DNA of 49,842 bases from the NCBI RefSeq assembly GCF_001940785.1, contig NZ_MSLS01000015.1:64557-114398 (forward strand), written 5' to 3'. Shown in pieces: positions 36,964 to 47,930 of this stretch. The position numbers were made by a program, and so were the translations under genes. Source of the DNA: Bacillus sp. MRMR6. GTDB lineage: Bacteria; Bacillota; Bacilli; Bacillales; Cytobacillaceae. Each line of letters begins with the position of its first letter. Within the stretch, counting starts at the first letter, position 1. The notes below the pieces were generated by a model, which worked only from the letters and a program-made list of their open reading frames with translations, searched no databases and was not told the DNA's origin.

Positions 36964-37685
36964 GTATTACAATTTATCCAGCGATTGATATGCGCGGCGG
37001 TAATTGCGTCCGTCTCTTACAAGGTGATTATAATCAGGAAACCATTTACGGGGATTCCCCTTTTGATATGGCAAGACGCTTTGCAGCGGATGGAGCAGCA
37101 TGGATTCACATGGTCGATCTTGATGGAGCAAAGGACGGCAAGCGGGTGAATGACCGTTTTGTCATTGAAGCTGCTAGAGAGCTAGAAGATGTTCGGATTC
37201 AAATTGGCGGTGGAATCCGTTCTGAGGAGGATATCGTTCATTATTTAGAAAATGGGATTAGTCGTGTAATTATTGGAAGTATTGCGGTCTCCAACCCGGA
37301 GTTTGCGATTTCTATGATTCGGAAGTATGGCGGTCAGATTGCGGTAGGGATTGACGCGAAAAATGGCTATGTTGCGACACATGGGTGGCTGGATACCTCA
37401 GAGGTTAAGGCGGTTGATCTGGGTAAGCAATTTGCTGATGCAGGAGCTGAAACCTTTATTTTTACGGACATTGCCACAGATGGTACACTCGCAGGTCCAA
37501 ATATTGCAGCGACGATTGAACTAGCTGAAATAACCGGAAAAAGTGTCATTGCTTCTGGTGGTGTTAGTAGTCTTATTGATTTAGCGGCGTTGAATAGAAC
37601 TAGTGTAGAGGGTGCAATTGTCGGTAAAGCCCTTTATGAAAATCGTTTCACTTTGAAGGAAGCGCTGGATGAGGTGAGAAAATGA
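36960..37685 (+). CDS. hisA: ProFAR isomerase
   Basis: A 241-residue beta/alpha barrel. The catalytic Asp residues are in [13 protein letters not shown] and [14 protein letters not shown], and phosphate-binding segments [12 protein letters not shown] and VIASGGVSS are present. Overlaps hisH and hisF by 4 bases each. Confidence 0.98.
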   Translation: MSITIYPAIDMRGGNCVRLLQGDYNQETIYGDSPFDMARRFAADGAAWIHMVDLDGAKDGKRVNDRFVIEAARELEDVRIQIGGGIRSEEDIVHYLENGISRVIIGSIAVSNPEFAISMIRKYGGQIAVGIDAKNGYVATHGWLDTSEVKAVDLGKQFADAGAETFIFTDIATDGTLAGPNIAATIELAEITGKSVIASGGVSSLIDLAALNRTSVEGAIVGKALYENRFTLKEALDEVRK

Positions 37686-38443
37686 CATTAACGAAAAGAA
37701 TTATACCTTGTCTAGACGTTAAGGATGGCCGAGTGGTTAAAGGGATCCAGTTCGTCCAGCTTCGTGATGCAGGCGATCCGGTCGAATTGGCACGATTTTA
37801 TGACGAGCAGGGCGCAGATGAGTTGGTATTTCTTGATATCTCGGCCTCTATAGAAGGACGGAAGACAATGGTTGAGGTGGTTAAAGCCGTTGCTTCAGAG
37901 CTTGCGATTCCATTTACCGTGGGTGGAGGAATTAATGCGCTTGAGGATATGAAGAGAATTCTTCGTGCGGGTGCTGATAAAGTGTCTTTAAACACTGCTG
38001 CCGTTTTGAATCCAGACTTAATTGCAGAGGGAGCGAGTTATTTTGGTTCCCAATGTATTGTTGTAGCCATTGATGCCAAATACGATGATACCATTGGGAC
38101 TTGGCGCGTTTATACCCACGGGGGCCGGACTTCGACAGAGTGGAAGGTAATCGAGTGGGCGAAGAAAGCTGCTCAGTTAGGTGCTGGAGAGATTTTATTA
38201 ACGAGTATGGATAGTGACGGCGAGAAAAGTGGATTTGATCTGGATCTGACCCGAGCGGTTAGTGAAGCAGTTACAATTCCTGTCATTGCCTCCGGTGGTG
38301 CTGGAAATGCTGAGCATTTTGAAGATGCATTTCTTCAGGGAAAGGCAGATGCCGCCCTTGCTGCATCGATTTTCCATTATAAAGAAACGTCTGTAAATGA
38401 AGTAAAAAGCTATCTGCAAGAAAAAGGAGTGACGGTCCGATGA
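37682..38443 (+). CDS. hisF: Imidazole glycerol phosphate synthase, cyclase subunit
   Basis: A 253-residue beta/alpha barrel that uses ammonia from HisH. Catalytic Asp in [15 protein letters not shown] and [16 protein letters not shown], with [10 protein letters not shown] and [10 protein letters not shown] phosphate loops. Overlaps hisA and hisI by 4 bases. Confidence 0.98.
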   Translation: MTLTKRIIPCLDVKDGRVVKGIQFVQLRDAGDPVELARFYDEQGADELVFLDISASIEGRKTMVEVVKAVASELAIPFTVGGGINALEDMKRILRAGADKVSLNTAAVLNPDLIAEGASYFGSQCIVVAIDAKYDDTIGTWRVYTHGGRTSTEWKVIEWAKKAAQLGAGEILLTSMDSDGEKSGFDLDLTRAVSEAVTIPVIASGGAGNAEHFEDAFLQGKADAALAASIFHYKETSVNEVKSYLQEKGVTVR

Positions 38444-39060
38444 ATGTCCGATTCGATGAAAAAGGGCTTGTACCTGCAATCATTCAGGATGCCGAAACAA
38501 AGGAAGTTTTAACCCTAGCCTATATGAACGAAGAATCGTTAGAAAAAACGCTTGAAACAGGCGAGACCTGGTTTTATAGCCGTTCTCGCCAGGAGTTATG
38601 GCATAAAGGAGCAACTAGTGGTAATACTCAGTCTGTTGTTAGTATGAAATATGACTGTGATCAAGATGCCATCCTTGTTCTTGTTGAGCCAAAGGGCCCA
38701 GCTTGCCATACCGGTGCTGTCAGCTGTTTTTCGCAAGAAGTGGTGGAACGCCGGGCGGGGACACTCGCAGATTATCAGATTTTGCAAACGTTAGAACAAG
38801 TGATTTTGCAACGTGAGGTCGAGCGTCCTGAGGGTGCTTATACGACGTACTTGTTTGAAAAAGGCGTCGACAAAATCTTGAAAAAGGTCGGAGAAGAAGC
38901 AGCAGAAGTGATCATTGCGGCTAAAAATCGCGATACAGAAGAGTTAAGATGGGAAGCGGCCGACCTTCTTTATCACCTTCAAGTCTTGCTGGTCGAACAA
39001 GGCCTGCCATTTAGCGTTATTCTTAAAACGTTGGAAGAAAGACATCAGGGCCAGCAGTAG
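38440..39060 (+). CDS. hisI: Bifunctional PR-AMP cyclohydrolase / PR-ATP pyrophosphohydrolase
   Basis: A 206-residue fusion (HisIE) for the second and third steps. The N-terminal cyclohydrolase carries [18 protein letters not shown] and the metal Cys residues YDCDQDAIL and ACHTGAVSC. The C-terminal MazG-like domain (from about 115) carries [15 protein letters not shown] and [17 protein letters not shown]. Last gene of the operon. Confidence 0.98.
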   Translation: MNVRFDEKGLVPAIIQDAETKEVLTLAYMNEESLEKTLETGETWFYSRSRQELWHKGATSGNTQSVVSMKYDCDQDAILVLVEPKGPACHTGAVSCFSQEVVERRAGTLADYQILQTLEQVILQREVERPEGAYTTYLFEKGVDKILKKVGEEAAEVIIAAKNRDTEELRWEAADLLYHLQVLLVEQGLPFSVILKTLEERHQGQQ

Positions 39061-39075
39061 ATGCTGGTCTTTTTT
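39050..39075 (+). terminator. Terminator of the histidine operon
   Basis: CCAGCA (39051-39056), loop GTAGA, TGCTGG (39062-39067), then TCTTTTTTG. It overlaps the hisI stop codon. Confidence 0.88.
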
Positions 39076-39121
39076 GTGGTTTTGAAGGTGTAAAGTAGAG
39101 AATACGTAAAGATTAAAGGAA

Positions 39122-40050
39122 GTTTTGCCCGTGAGCGGAGATTCAAGGGGAGTAAGGTAAAAACCGACGAGTGGTTTTGCCCGTGAGCGGAGATTCAGGG
39201 GGAGTAAGGTAAAAACTGACGAGTGGTTTTGCCCGTGAGCGGAGATTCAAGGGGAGTAAGGTAAAAACCGACGAGAGGTTTTGCCCGTGAGCGGAGATTC
39301 AAGGGGAGTAAGGTAAAAACCGGCGAGAGGTTTTGCCCGTGAGCGGAGATTCAGGGGGAGTAAGGTAAAAACCGACGAGAGGTTTTGCCCGTGAGCGGAG
39401 ATTCAGAGGGAGTAAGGTAAAAACCGACGAGAGGTTTTGCCCGTGAGCGGGGATCCAGGGGGAGTAAGGTAAAAACCGACGAGAGGTTTTGCCCGTGAGC
39501 GGAGATTCAGGGGGAGTAAGGTAAAAACCGACGAGAGGTTTTGCCCGTGAGCGGAGATTCAGGGGGAGTAAGGTAAAACCTGGCGAGAGGTTTTGCCCGT
39601 GAGCGGAGATTCAAGGGGAGTAAGGTAAAAACCGACGAGAGGTTTTGCCCGTGAGCGGGGATCTAAGGGAAGCAAGGTAAAAACTGACGAGTGGTTTTGC
39701 CCGTGAGCGGAGATTCAAGGGGAGTAAGGTAAAAACTGACGAGTGGTTTTGCCCGTAAGCGGAGATTCAAGGGGAGTAAGGTAAAAACCGACGAGAGGTT
39801 TTGCCCGTGAGCGGAGATTCAAGGGGAGTAAGGTAAAAAACGGCGAGAGGTTTTGCCCGTGAGCGGGGATCCAGGGGGAGTAAGGTAAAAACTGACGAGT
39901 GGTTTTGCCCGTGAGTGGAGATTCAGGGGGAGCAAGGTAAAAACCGACGAGTGGTTTTGCCCGTGAGCGGAGATTCAAGGGGAGTAAGGTAAAAACCGAC
40001 GAGAGGTTTTGCCCGTGAGCGGAGATTCAAGGGGAGTAAGGTAAAAACCG
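39122..40050. repeat. Tandem array 1: 18 copies of a 52-bp unit
   Basis: The core GCCCGTGAGCGG recurs at 39127 and every 52 bases to 40011 (once as GCCCGTAAGCGG at 39751 and once as GTGAGTGG at 39907), with no insertion or deletion in 18 units. Units differ only by substitutions. Each unit also holds GGGGAGTAAGGTAAAAACC and GACGAG[A/T]GGTTTT. GGTTTT and AAAACC can pair either within a unit or across the unit boundary, so a transcript would be a series of hairpins. The period is not a multiple of three, so it is not coding. There are no spacers, so it is not CRISPR. Confidence 0.95.
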
Positions 40051-40077
40051 AATAGAAACTACCGGAAAACAGGGCAT

Positions 40078-40113
40078 TACCGGGAACAAAGTCTAAGGAG
40101 TTATGTCCCGGTA
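40078..40113. repeat. Inverted repeat after array 1
   Basis: TACCGGGA (40078-40085) and TCCCGGTA (40106-40113) are perfect arms around 20 bases. It lies at the 3' side of the minus-strand NERD gene without a clear T-run on either strand. Confidence 0.4.
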
Positions 40114-40135
40114 CTTTACGCCTCTATGTTTATTA

Positions 40136-41050
40136 CTAATAGACTTCGTAATGGGATGCACAGGTAGTCCCCATTTTTTTAAAATGCCTAGAAAGTACTC
40201 GCCTGATAGTCTTCCTTGATTTAATAATACTACACCAATCAAATACAATCTCAGTTGTTATGATCTTGTCCGGAAAGAGCAACTTGAGTTCCTTAACACT
40301 CCTTAAAACGGATGCATCTACCCCCTCCTTGCAGCCGCACTTCTCACAGCAGAGGGTTTCCTTATTAAAATAGGTTAAAAAAGAATAGCAATCAGGACAC
40401 ACTATCCCTTTCTTCAGCTGATCATATGTGTAAGAAGGTAAATTAGGATAAGGTGATTCTACGATATGCCGGGATATTAATTCTTCGACTAATTGAAAGT
40501 ACCTATTATTCAGTTTAACGGGTCTTGCATTTAATTTTCTCATAAACCGGTTTAATTGTGTTGGGAAAACGATAGCAAGGTGTTTGGAAGTTGTGTATAA
40601 ATGGAATTCGGGGTTGTTAAAAATAAGGTGAGGTTCAACAGGGTGTTCGTACCTCAGTTCGTGAAGTAATTTGAGAAGGAGAGTCTCACATCTACTCAAC
40701 TGATGCAAAGGATTATTTATATTTGGATTTGTATCGGTGTGCCATTTATCACCATCCATATGATAGTCACCTTCGAAGTTTTTAATATCTAAAAGATAAA
40801 TTTTCTCATAAGCAATGATTAATGTATCAATTTGAAACTTGGAGTTTTGATATTCCAGTAATAAGTCATGAATAACCAGCCAATTGTCGGTAAGATTATC
40901 TTTTAACCAAGTATCACTCCGCTGCTCACCCTCATAACCTTTTTGGAGTGTCTTTAACTTTTTAACATGGTCTATCGGTATTACCATTCGAGCATTTAAA
41001 AATTTTAAGAGAACTAATACTAAAGGTTCTGGCCGAGGTCTAATAAGCAT
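40136..41050 (-). CDS. NERD-domain protein with C-terminal zinc ribbon
   Basis: A 304-residue protein from the ATG at 41050 (ATG 41059 and TTG 41068 are alternatives; the AGGATGTGGG site favours 41050). The nuclease-related domain lies in the first 130 residues: GYEGEQRSDTWL, FQIDTLII and YLLDIKNFEGDY give the Glu, Asp and D/ExK pattern of the PD-(D/E)xK-like fold. A zinc ribbon follows near residues 218-242 (CPDC...CEKCGC), then a basic helical tail. NERD proteins are thought to act on DNA, but this one is not characterised. It stands between hisI and yvcD where B. subtilis has no gene, next to the repeat array, so it is accessory. Confidence 0.85.
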   Translation of the reverse strand: MLIRPRPEPLVLVLLKFLNARMVIPIDHVKKLKTLQKGYEGEQRSDTWLKDNLTDNWLVIHDLLLEYQNSKFQIDTLIIAYEKIYLLDIKNFEGDYHMDGDKWHTDTNPNINNPLHQLSRCETLLLKLLHELRYEHPVEPHLIFNNPEFHLYTTSKHLAIVFPTQLNRFMRKLNARPVKLNNRYFQLVEELISRHIVESPYPNLPSYTYDQLKKGIVCPDCYSFLTYFNKETLCCEKCGCKEGVDASVLRSVKELKLLFPDKIITTEIVFDWCSIIKSRKTIRRVLSRHFKKMGTTCASHYEVY

Positions 41051-41230
41051 ATCCCACATCCTATTCAATTATTTCAAAAGCACATCTTAATTTTATGAAA
41101 AGTAAACAAGATATACAAATGATTATTTATTGAACATTCAGCTATCCGCCATGAAATACCGCCAACCCGCAATAGTCGAACAATAAATTGCAATTGCCAT
41201 GTCCTTCCCTTCTCGTACAGCCCAAGAATA

Positions 41231-41239
41231 TGGTATACT
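41231..41239 (+). promoter_or_regulatory. Extended -10 promoter of yvcD
   Basis: TGGTATACT is an extended -10 element about 90 bases before yvcD. The leader between holds two small inverted repeats (GTTGAgtaaTCAAC at 41249 onward and ATTAGT...ACTAAT). The rest of 41051-41230 shows nothing recognisable. Confidence 0.5.
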
Positions 41240-41330
41240 ACATAAGTTGGTTGAGTAATCAACTAAAATTAGTGGATTTAATAAAACTTTCACTAATCGA
41301 AGTTTCACTTTAAGAAAGATGGAGGACTTC

Positions 41331-42830
41331 ATGGTTAAAGACGCGAAAGCAAGACTTAATACGGGAAAAATACTGTCGTTTATTCCTACGGGGGAATATT
41401 ATTTCACGAAGGGTATAAAGGCATACCATCGCCGTGATTTTAAAAAAGCTAAAAAATATATTGAGCGGGCGATGCAGCTGGAACCAGGTGAACCAATGAT
41501 TACTTGTCAGCTGGCAATCGTGTTAACTGAACTTGGCGAGTTTGACTACTCCAATCGGCTCTTGCATTTAATCCTTGAAGATCTTGATGAAGAAATGGTT
41601 GAATGTCACTACTTTTTAGCAAACAACTATGCCCATATGGGGTTTTTTAAAGATGCGTATCATCATGCAAAAATTTATATAGAGATAGATCCGAATGGTG
41701 ATTTCTTTGAGGATACCATGGATCTGCTTGATCTTTTAACATTCGAGTCGGATATTGAGGAAGAACTTTACGGACAGGATGATTTGATTGTTAAACAAGA
41801 GCAGGCGCGTGATTTATTAGAATCAGGCTATTTTCCAAAAGCCATTGAATTGTTAAATGATGTGGTGGAGGAATACCCTGAATATTGGTCAGCCTACAAT
41901 AACTTAGCTTTGGCTTATTTTTACCTTGGAAAAGCTAAAAAGGCAGACGGCATTTTAAATGATGTTCTTGAACGTAATCCAGGGAATCTTCATGCTCTCT
42001 GTAACAAATTGGTTTTTGCCCATTATCAAGGGAAAAGTCGGAACATAAAAAGTATGAAAGAGACGTTGAAAAAAATCCAGCCAATTATCACTGACCATCA
42101 ATTTAAGCTTGGTGCGACCTTTGCATTAGTTGGAGAGTATGAGCTTGCTTATTTCTGGTTAAAGAAGCTGTATAAAAATGGTTTTGAAGGCGACGGTCCT
42201 TTTTATTATTGGCTTTCTCATTCAGCGTATTATACCGGGTATGAGAATTTTGCTAAAACGATTTGGAAAACGGTATTGGAGATCAGTCCTGACAAGGAAG
42301 GTTATGAACCTTGGAATGTAGACCAGCCGCAGGCTAACGGTTTTGAAGACCATTCAGGATCAATTTTTCAAAAGTTGGAAAGTGACTATATTGAAGAGCG
42401 TTTATTCGCCATCTTCCTAGCATCTGTTTCAGGGAAAATTGATGAAATTTCCACTTCGAAGCGCTTTTATCAGAATCAGAAGTTGACAAAGATGGAGAAG
42501 GAGTATGTTTCTTTATTAAAATCAGGAATGCCATCTTCACTTAAGGATGCTCAGGAAATTGCTGAAATGCTTTATCAGAAGCACCACCCGATTGGTACTA
42601 TAGAGTCTGGTTTATATTTAATGTGGTTTGCAGTCTTTGTTGAAATGTCAAAGTCGAGTATTCGCTTAAATAATAAACAGGCTTGGGCCGGTGCGATGGA
42701 ATACGTATGGTACAAAACGAGTAATGAAAAGGTGTCACAACAAGAAGTTGCCAATCGCTACGGATTATCTTCAGCCACAATCGGCAAATATGTAAAAATC
42801 GTGAACAACTACCTGCATTTAAGCAGATAA
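41331..42830 (+). CDS. yvcD: YvcD-like tetratricopeptide repeat protein
   Basis: A 499-residue cytoplasmic TPR protein. The ATG at 41331 has GGAGG (41321-41325) before it; an upstream ATG at 41319 overlaps that site and is unlikely. TPR-like helical pairs are seen near residues 25-60 (GIKAYHRRDFKKAKKYIERAMQLEP), 155-190 and 195-225. The last 35 residues look like a helix-turn-helix (QQEVANRYGLSSATIGKYVKIV). It corresponds in position to B. subtilis yvcD. Partners unknown. Confidence 0.85.
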   Translation: MVKDAKARLNTGKILSFIPTGEYYFTKGIKAYHRRDFKKAKKYIERAMQLEPGEPMITCQLAIVLTELGEFDYSNRLLHLILEDLDEEMVECHYFLANNYAHMGFFKDAYHHAKIYIEIDPNGDFFEDTMDLLDLLTFESDIEEELYGQDDLIVKQEQARDLLESGYFPKAIELLNDVVEEYPEYWSAYNNLALAYFYLGKAKKADGILNDVLERNPGNLHALCNKLVFAHYQGKSRNIKSMKETLKKIQPIITDHQFKLGATFALVGEYELAYFWLKKLYKNGFEGDGPFYYWLSHSAYYTGYENFAKTIWKTVLEISPDKEGYEPWNVDQPQANGFEDHSGSIFQKLESDYIEERLFAIFLASVSGKIDEISTSKRFYQNQKLTKMEKEYVSLLKSGMPSSLKDAQEIAEMLYQKHHPIGTIESGLYLMWFAVFVEMSKSSIRLNNKQAWAGAMEYVWYKTSNEKVSQQEVANRYGLSSATIGKYVKIVNNYLHLSR

Positions 42831-42853
42831 ATGGACTATATTACGATTGTTTT

Positions 42854-43861
<1,008 letters not shown>

Positions 43862-43968
43862 ATCTCTGTGCAAGATTTACCAAAAAGTAATTCAACTGTA
43901 ACAGTGATGAAATAATAATAAGGTACAATGAATTTAGGAATTGACCCCCTTTAACAATATATTTTGGT

Positions 43969-44000
43969 GCACAGGCTTTAAAAGCCTGTGCTATTTTTTT
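43969..44000 (+). terminator. Terminator of trxB
   Basis: GCACAGGCTTT and AAAGCCTGTGC are perfect 11-bp arms (43969-43979 and 43981-43991), followed by TATTTTTTT. Confidence 0.92.
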
Positions 44001-44028
44001 GAAATTTTTACATAGGAATCTGATTTCA

Positions 44029-44057
44029 TTGTGACCCTATCTCAAAAATAGTATAAT
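44029..44057 (+). promoter_or_regulatory. Promoter of yvcI-rapZ-yvcK operon
   Basis: TTGTGA (44029-44034), 17-base spacer, TATAAT (44052-44057). Confidence 0.75.
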
Positions 44058-44117
44058 AAAAAGAATACCTATTACGATTGATTAATTTGCGTTAACTTTA
44101 TATAGAGGGTGAATGTT

Positions 44118-44576
44118 GTGCAGCGAGTCACCAATTGTGTATTAATAAGAGATGACCAAATACTATTATTAAAAAAACCACGACGAGGCTGGTGGGTAGC
44201 ACCTGGAGGCAAAATGGAGCAAGGGGAATCTGTTAGAGATTCCTGTATCCGTGAATTCCGTGAAGAAACAGGTATTTATTTAAAGAACCCCCAATTAAAG
44301 GGCATTTTTACCATTGTAATGAAGGAAAATGATCAAGTTACTTCTGAATGGATGATGTTTACGTTTGTCGCTACCGAATCTGATGGAATTCGTTTTGAAG
44401 AATCAGATGAAGGAAAACTGGGATGGCATAAATTGGACCAGCTGAAAGACCTGCCAATGGCAGCTGGTGATTATCATATTATTGATTACATGGTTCATGG
44501 GAATGGGATTATTTATGGCACATTTACTTACACACATGATTTTCAACTAATCAGTTATCGATTAGATCCAAGTTAA
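44118..44576 (+). CDS. yvcI: NUDIX hydrolase YvcI
   Basis: A 152-residue NUDIX hydrolase of the 8-oxo-dGTP/nucleoside diphosphate type. The NUDIX box is [23 protein letters not shown] (GX5EX7REUXEEXGU pattern). The GTG at 44118 ([10 protein letters not shown], as in B. subtilis YvcI) is 6 bases after GAGGGTG and is preferred to the GTG at 44109, which overlaps that site. The true substrate is not evident. Confidence 0.93.
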   Translation: MQRVTNCVLIRDDQILLLKKPRRGWWVAPGGKMEQGESVRDSCIREFREETGIYLKNPQLKGIFTIVMKENDQVTSEWMMFTFVATESDGIRFEESDEGKLGWHKLDQLKDLPMAAGDYHIIDYMVHGNGIIYGTFTYTHDFQLISYRLDPS

Positions 44577-44590
44577 GAGGGGGAACGATT

Positions 44591-45484
44591 ATGAGTACCG
44601 GTACAGTGAATGAGACACAAATGGTCATTATAACGGGGATGTCAGGAGCGGGAAAAACAGTAGCTATTCAAAGTCTGGAGGATTTGGGTTTTTTCTGTGT
44701 AGATAATCTGCCTCCTACGCTATTACCTAAATTTCTTGAACTTATGAAAGAATCCGGGAATAAAATGAATAAAGTAGCATTAGTTATGGATCTAAGAGGA
44801 AGGGAGTTTTTTGACCACTTATTTAAAGCCCTTGACGACCTTGCTGAAACATCATGGGTGACACCAAAAATTCTTTTCTTAGATGCAGATGACGCTACTT
44901 TAGTAAGAAGATATAAAGAAACGAGACGTTCACACCCACTGGCCCAGGCTAGTTCACCACTAGAAGGGATTAAACTTGAGAGGGAACTTCTAGAAGAGAT
45001 GAAGGGAAGAGCCCAACTTATTTATAATACGTCTGAAATGAAGCCTCGTGAATTACGTGAAAAAATATTATCTGAGTTTACCTTGAATAAAAAATCTATC
45101 TTTACCGTCAATGTCATGTCATTTGGATTTAAACATGGAATTCCAATCGATGCTGATTTAGTTTTTGATGTGCGTTTCCTGCCTAACCCTCATTATATCG
45201 AACATATGCGTCCTAAAACCGGATTAGAGCTAGAGGTCTCCTCCTATGTTCTAAAGTGGAATGAAACACAAAAGTTCCTGGAAAAGGTAACGGACTTACT
45301 CGGGTTTATGCTTCCACATTATAAACGGGAAGGAAAAGCACAGCTTGTGATTGCGATTGGATGTACAGGTGGACAGCATCGTTCTGTGGCGCTGGCAGAA
45401 TACATTGGGAAATTCTTTGAGAGTGACTACAAGACCTGTGTATCACACCGTGACATTGAGAGGAGAAAGGAAAAAACAACATGA
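44591..45484 (+). CDS. rapZ: RNase adapter / nucleotide-binding protein RapZ (YvcJ)
   Basis: A 297-residue protein with an N-terminal P-loop ([10 protein letters not shown], about 14-23) and a C-terminal domain with the [10 protein letters not shown] motif near residue 255. In B. subtilis YvcJ hydrolyses GTP and influences competence; in E. coli RapZ controls GlmZ RNA decay. Its end overlaps yvcK by 4 bases. Confidence 0.95.
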   Translation: MSTGTVNETQMVIITGMSGAGKTVAIQSLEDLGFFCVDNLPPTLLPKFLELMKESGNKMNKVALVMDLRGREFFDHLFKALDDLAETSWVTPKILFLDADDATLVRRYKETRRSHPLAQASSPLEGIKLERELLEEMKGRAQLIYNTSEMKPRELREKILSEFTLNKKSIFTVNVMSFGFKHGIPIDADLVFDVRFLPNPHYIEHMRPKTGLELEVSSYVLKWNETQKFLEKVTDLLGFMLPHYKREGKAQLVIAIGCTGGQHRSVALAEYIGKFFESDYKTCVSHRDIERRKEKTT

Positions 45485-46467
45485 TAGAGTTAGCACAGCC
45501 AAGAATCGTCATTATTGGCGGTGGAACTGGGTTACCGGTTTTGTTAAGAGGATTAAAACAATATCCTGTTGACATAACTGCCATTGTGACCGTTGCGGAT
45601 GATGGCGGTAGCTCTGGAAGATTGCGGGATGACTTGCACATTCCACCGCCAGGCGATATACGAAATGTACTAGCGGCCCTATCTGATGTTGAACCGCTGG
45701 TTGAAGAAATGTTCCAGCATCGTTTTAAAACATCAAATGAATTATCAGGTCACTCACTAGGGAATTTGATCCTAGCAGCGATGACTTCTATTACAGGTAA
45801 TTTTGTTCATGCAATACAAGAAATGAGTAAAGTTTTAAACGTTCGCGGAAAGGTTCTTCCTGCTGCAAATCAAAGTGTCGTGTTACATGCAGAAATGGAA
45901 GATGGGACGGTTGTTTCAGGAGAGTCAAAAATCCCTTACTCGGGTAAAAAAATTAAAAAAGTGTTTTTAACACCAAAAGTTATCCGGCCGCTGCCTGAAA
46001 CGATTCAAGCTATTAGGCAGGCAGACTTGATTATCATTGGACCGGGTAGTTTATATACGAGTATATTGCCTAATCTCCTAGTTCCTAAACTAGGAGAAGA
46101 AGTTTGCCGTTCGCATGCAAAGAAAGTATATATCTGTAATTTAATGACCCAGGCTGGAGAAACGCATGGATATAAGGCGAGTGACCATATAAAAGCAATT
46201 TATGATCATATGTCTTGTGGGTTTATTGATACCATTCTTGTAAATAACGAGGAGGTTCCTGCAGACATCCAGCTTCGCTATAATGAGGAACTTGCAGACC
46301 CTGTCCAGTATGATCTTCCGCTGTTATTTGAGCTTGGTCTTGAAGTGGTTCATGCGGATATTGCCATCCAGGAAAAGGGCGCACTCAGACACGATCCGAA
46401 AAAAGTGGCAGAAATATTATATAATTTGCTAATTATTGAAACCAAAAAGCGCTATGAAGCGTATTGA
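45481..46467 (+). CDS. yvcK: YvcK, gluconeogenesis factor (UPF0052)
   Basis: A 328-residue UPF0052/CofD-related protein that binds UDP-sugars and is needed for growth on gluconeogenic carbon and for cell shape. Signature: [18 protein letters not shown] at the start, [14 protein letters not shown], and [15 protein letters not shown]. The following gene whiA is separated by a 115-bp repeat element. Confidence 0.95.
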   Translation: MIELAQPRIVIIGGGTGLPVLLRGLKQYPVDITAIVTVADDGGSSGRLRDDLHIPPPGDIRNVLAALSDVEPLVEEMFQHRFKTSNELSGHSLGNLILAAMTSITGNFVHAIQEMSKVLNVRGKVLPAANQSVVLHAEMEDGTVVSGESKIPYSGKKIKKVFLTPKVIRPLPETIQAIRQADLIIIGPGSLYTSILPNLLVPKLGEEVCRSHAKKVYICNLMTQAGETHGYKASDHIKAIYDHMSCGFIDTILVNNEEVPADIQLRYNEELADPVQYDLPLLFELGLEVVHADIAIQEKGALRHDPKKVAEILYNLLIIETKKRYEAY

Positions 46468-46481
46468 ATAATACCCGGTAC

Positions 46482-46596
46482 GAAAAGCGAAAGCGCCTTG
46501 TTCAGCCCCGACCTGCTCATCGGAAAAAAAGTCCACTGTTTGACTTTTATTGCCGATGAGCATTTGACCTCGAGGGGCAGGCGCTGGAGCTAGACA
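46482..46596 (+). repeat. Bacillus-type intergenic repeat E1
   Basis: The element starts GAAAAGCGAAAGCGCC and ends GGCGCTGGAGCTAGAC. The arms GCGCC/GGCGC and the inner GCTCATCGG/CCGATGAGC pair, so it folds as a long hairpin. A relative with the same ends, inverted, lies at 47931-48080. It separates yvcK from whiA without a stop signal. Confidence 0.75.
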
Positions 46597-46613
46597 GGGA
46601 AGGGGGTGGCGGA

Positions 46614-47564
46614 GTGTCTTTCGCTTCGGAAACAAAAAAAGAATTAACAAACTTGGAAGTGAAAACGTGCTGTGTTCAAGCCGAACTTTCCGCTCTAGTC
46701 CGGATGAATGGATCTCTGTCCTTTTCCAATCGAAAATTAATCGTCGATATTCAAACCGAGAATGCGGCGATTGCCAGAAGGATTTACACACTCATAAAGA
46801 AGAGCTATGATGTCCCCGTTGAGCTATTGGTTAGGAAAAAGATGCGACTGAAGAAAAACAATGTTTACATTGTGCGTTTATCCCAGAGGACAAAAGAAAT
46901 TTTGGAAGATATGAAAATCCTCGGTGAAGGATTTACCATTATCCATGATATTTCAAGTCAGTTGGTAAAAAGGAAATGTTGTAAGCGTTCTTATCTGCGT
47001 GGTGCTTTTCTAGCTGGAGGTTCAGTCAATAATCCAGAAACGTCATCTTATCATTTGGAAATTGCTTCGCTGTATAAGGAACACAATGAGTCTTTATGCG
47101 AATTAATGAATACCTTTGGATTAAATAGTAAAACGCTTGAACGTAAAAAAGGTTATATAACGTACCTTAAAGAAGCAGAGAAAATCACTGAGTTTCTCAA
47201 TATTGTTGGGGCTGTTAATGCCCTGTTGCGGTTTGAGGACGTCCGTATTGTCCGCGACATGAGAAACTCTGTAAATCGCCTTGTTAACTGTGAAACGGCC
47301 AATTTGAATAAAACAATTGGAGCCTCTATTAGACAAGTTGAAAATATCCGCTACATTAATGATACAGTTGGCTTGCACCTATTACCTGATAAATTACGGG
47401 AAATTGCCGAACTGCGCTTAGCATACACAGATGTAACATTAAAAGAGCTTGGAGAAATGGTGTCTGGCGGAACGATCAGTAAATCAGGAATTAATCATCG
47501 ATTACGAAAAATAGACGAGTTTGCAGAGAAATTAAGAATGGGTGAAATTGCAACAAAAAAATAG
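46614..47564 (+). CDS. whiA: DNA-binding protein WhiA
   Basis: A 316-residue protein with an N-terminal LAGLIDADG-like fold ([22 protein letters not shown]) and a C-terminal helix-turn-helix ([29 protein letters not shown]). In B. subtilis it is linked to cell division and chromosome segregation. GTG start at 46614 with AAGGGGG upstream. Confidence 0.95.
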   Translation: MSFASETKKELTNLEVKTCCVQAELSALVRMNGSLSFSNRKLIVDIQTENAAIARRIYTLIKKSYDVPVELLVRKKMRLKKNNVYIVRLSQRTKEILEDMKILGEGFTIIHDISSQLVKRKCCKRSYLRGAFLAGGSVNNPETSSYHLEIASLYKEHNESLCELMNTFGLNSKTLERKKGYITYLKEAEKITEFLNIVGAVNALLRFEDVRIVRDMRNSVNRLVNCETANLNKTIGASIRQVENIRYINDTVGLHLLPDKLREIAELRLAYTDVTLKELGEMVSGGTISKSGINHRLRKIDEFAEKLRMGEIATKK

Positions 47565-47595
47565 AGTAAAAACAACCTTGAGGAGGATTTATACA

Positions 47596-47853
47596 ATGGT
47601 GGAGAAACAGGTGGAAGTAAAATTGAAAACAGGTCTTCAAGCCCGCCCGGCTGCATTGTTTGTTCAGGAAGCTAACCGGTTTTCTGCGGATGTATTTTTA
47701 GAAAAAGACGGAAAAAAAGTAAACGCGAAAAGTATTATGGGCCTTATGAGCCTTGCGGTAGGTTCAGGAGTAGTGGTAAATATTATTGCTGACGGCGATG
47801 ATGAGGAAAATGCACTCGTGGCTCTAGAAGAGTTTGTTCAAAAGGAACAATAA
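47596..47853 (+). CDS. crh: Catabolite repression HPr-like protein Crh
   Basis: An 85-residue HPr paralogue, exactly the B. subtilis length. Residue 15 is Gln instead of the phosphorylatable His of HPr (GLQARPAA), so it cannot act in PTS transfer. Ser46 (NAKSIMGL) is kept for HprK. P-Ser-Crh is a CcpA co-repressor. ATG at 47596 with AGGAGG at 47581; an upstream in-frame ATG inside whiA is not used. Confidence 0.97.
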   Translation: MVEKQVEVKLKTGLQARPAALFVQEANRFSADVFLEKDGKKVNAKSIMGLMSLAVGSGVVVNIIADGDDEENALVALEEFVQKEQ

Positions 47854-47856
47854 CAT

Positions 47857-47890
47857 AAAAAGGGTTTGGCTAAGCAGCCAAACCCTTTTT
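47857..47890 (+). terminator. Terminator after crh
   Basis: 14-bp perfect arms AAAAAGGGTTTGGC and GCCAAACCCTTTTT around TAAGCA. Confidence 0.93.
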
Positions 47891-47930
47891 TATAAAATTA
47901 AAGAAATATAACATTTTCTACTTTGAGAAT

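Noticed and set aside
39715..39978. Open frames across the repeat arrays (also 49337-49618)
   Set aside because: The 52-bp period is not divisible by three, so translation cycles through frames; no ribosome binding site.
39122..40050. CRISPR array
   Set aside because: Units are directly joined with no unique spacers, and no cas gene is present in the window.
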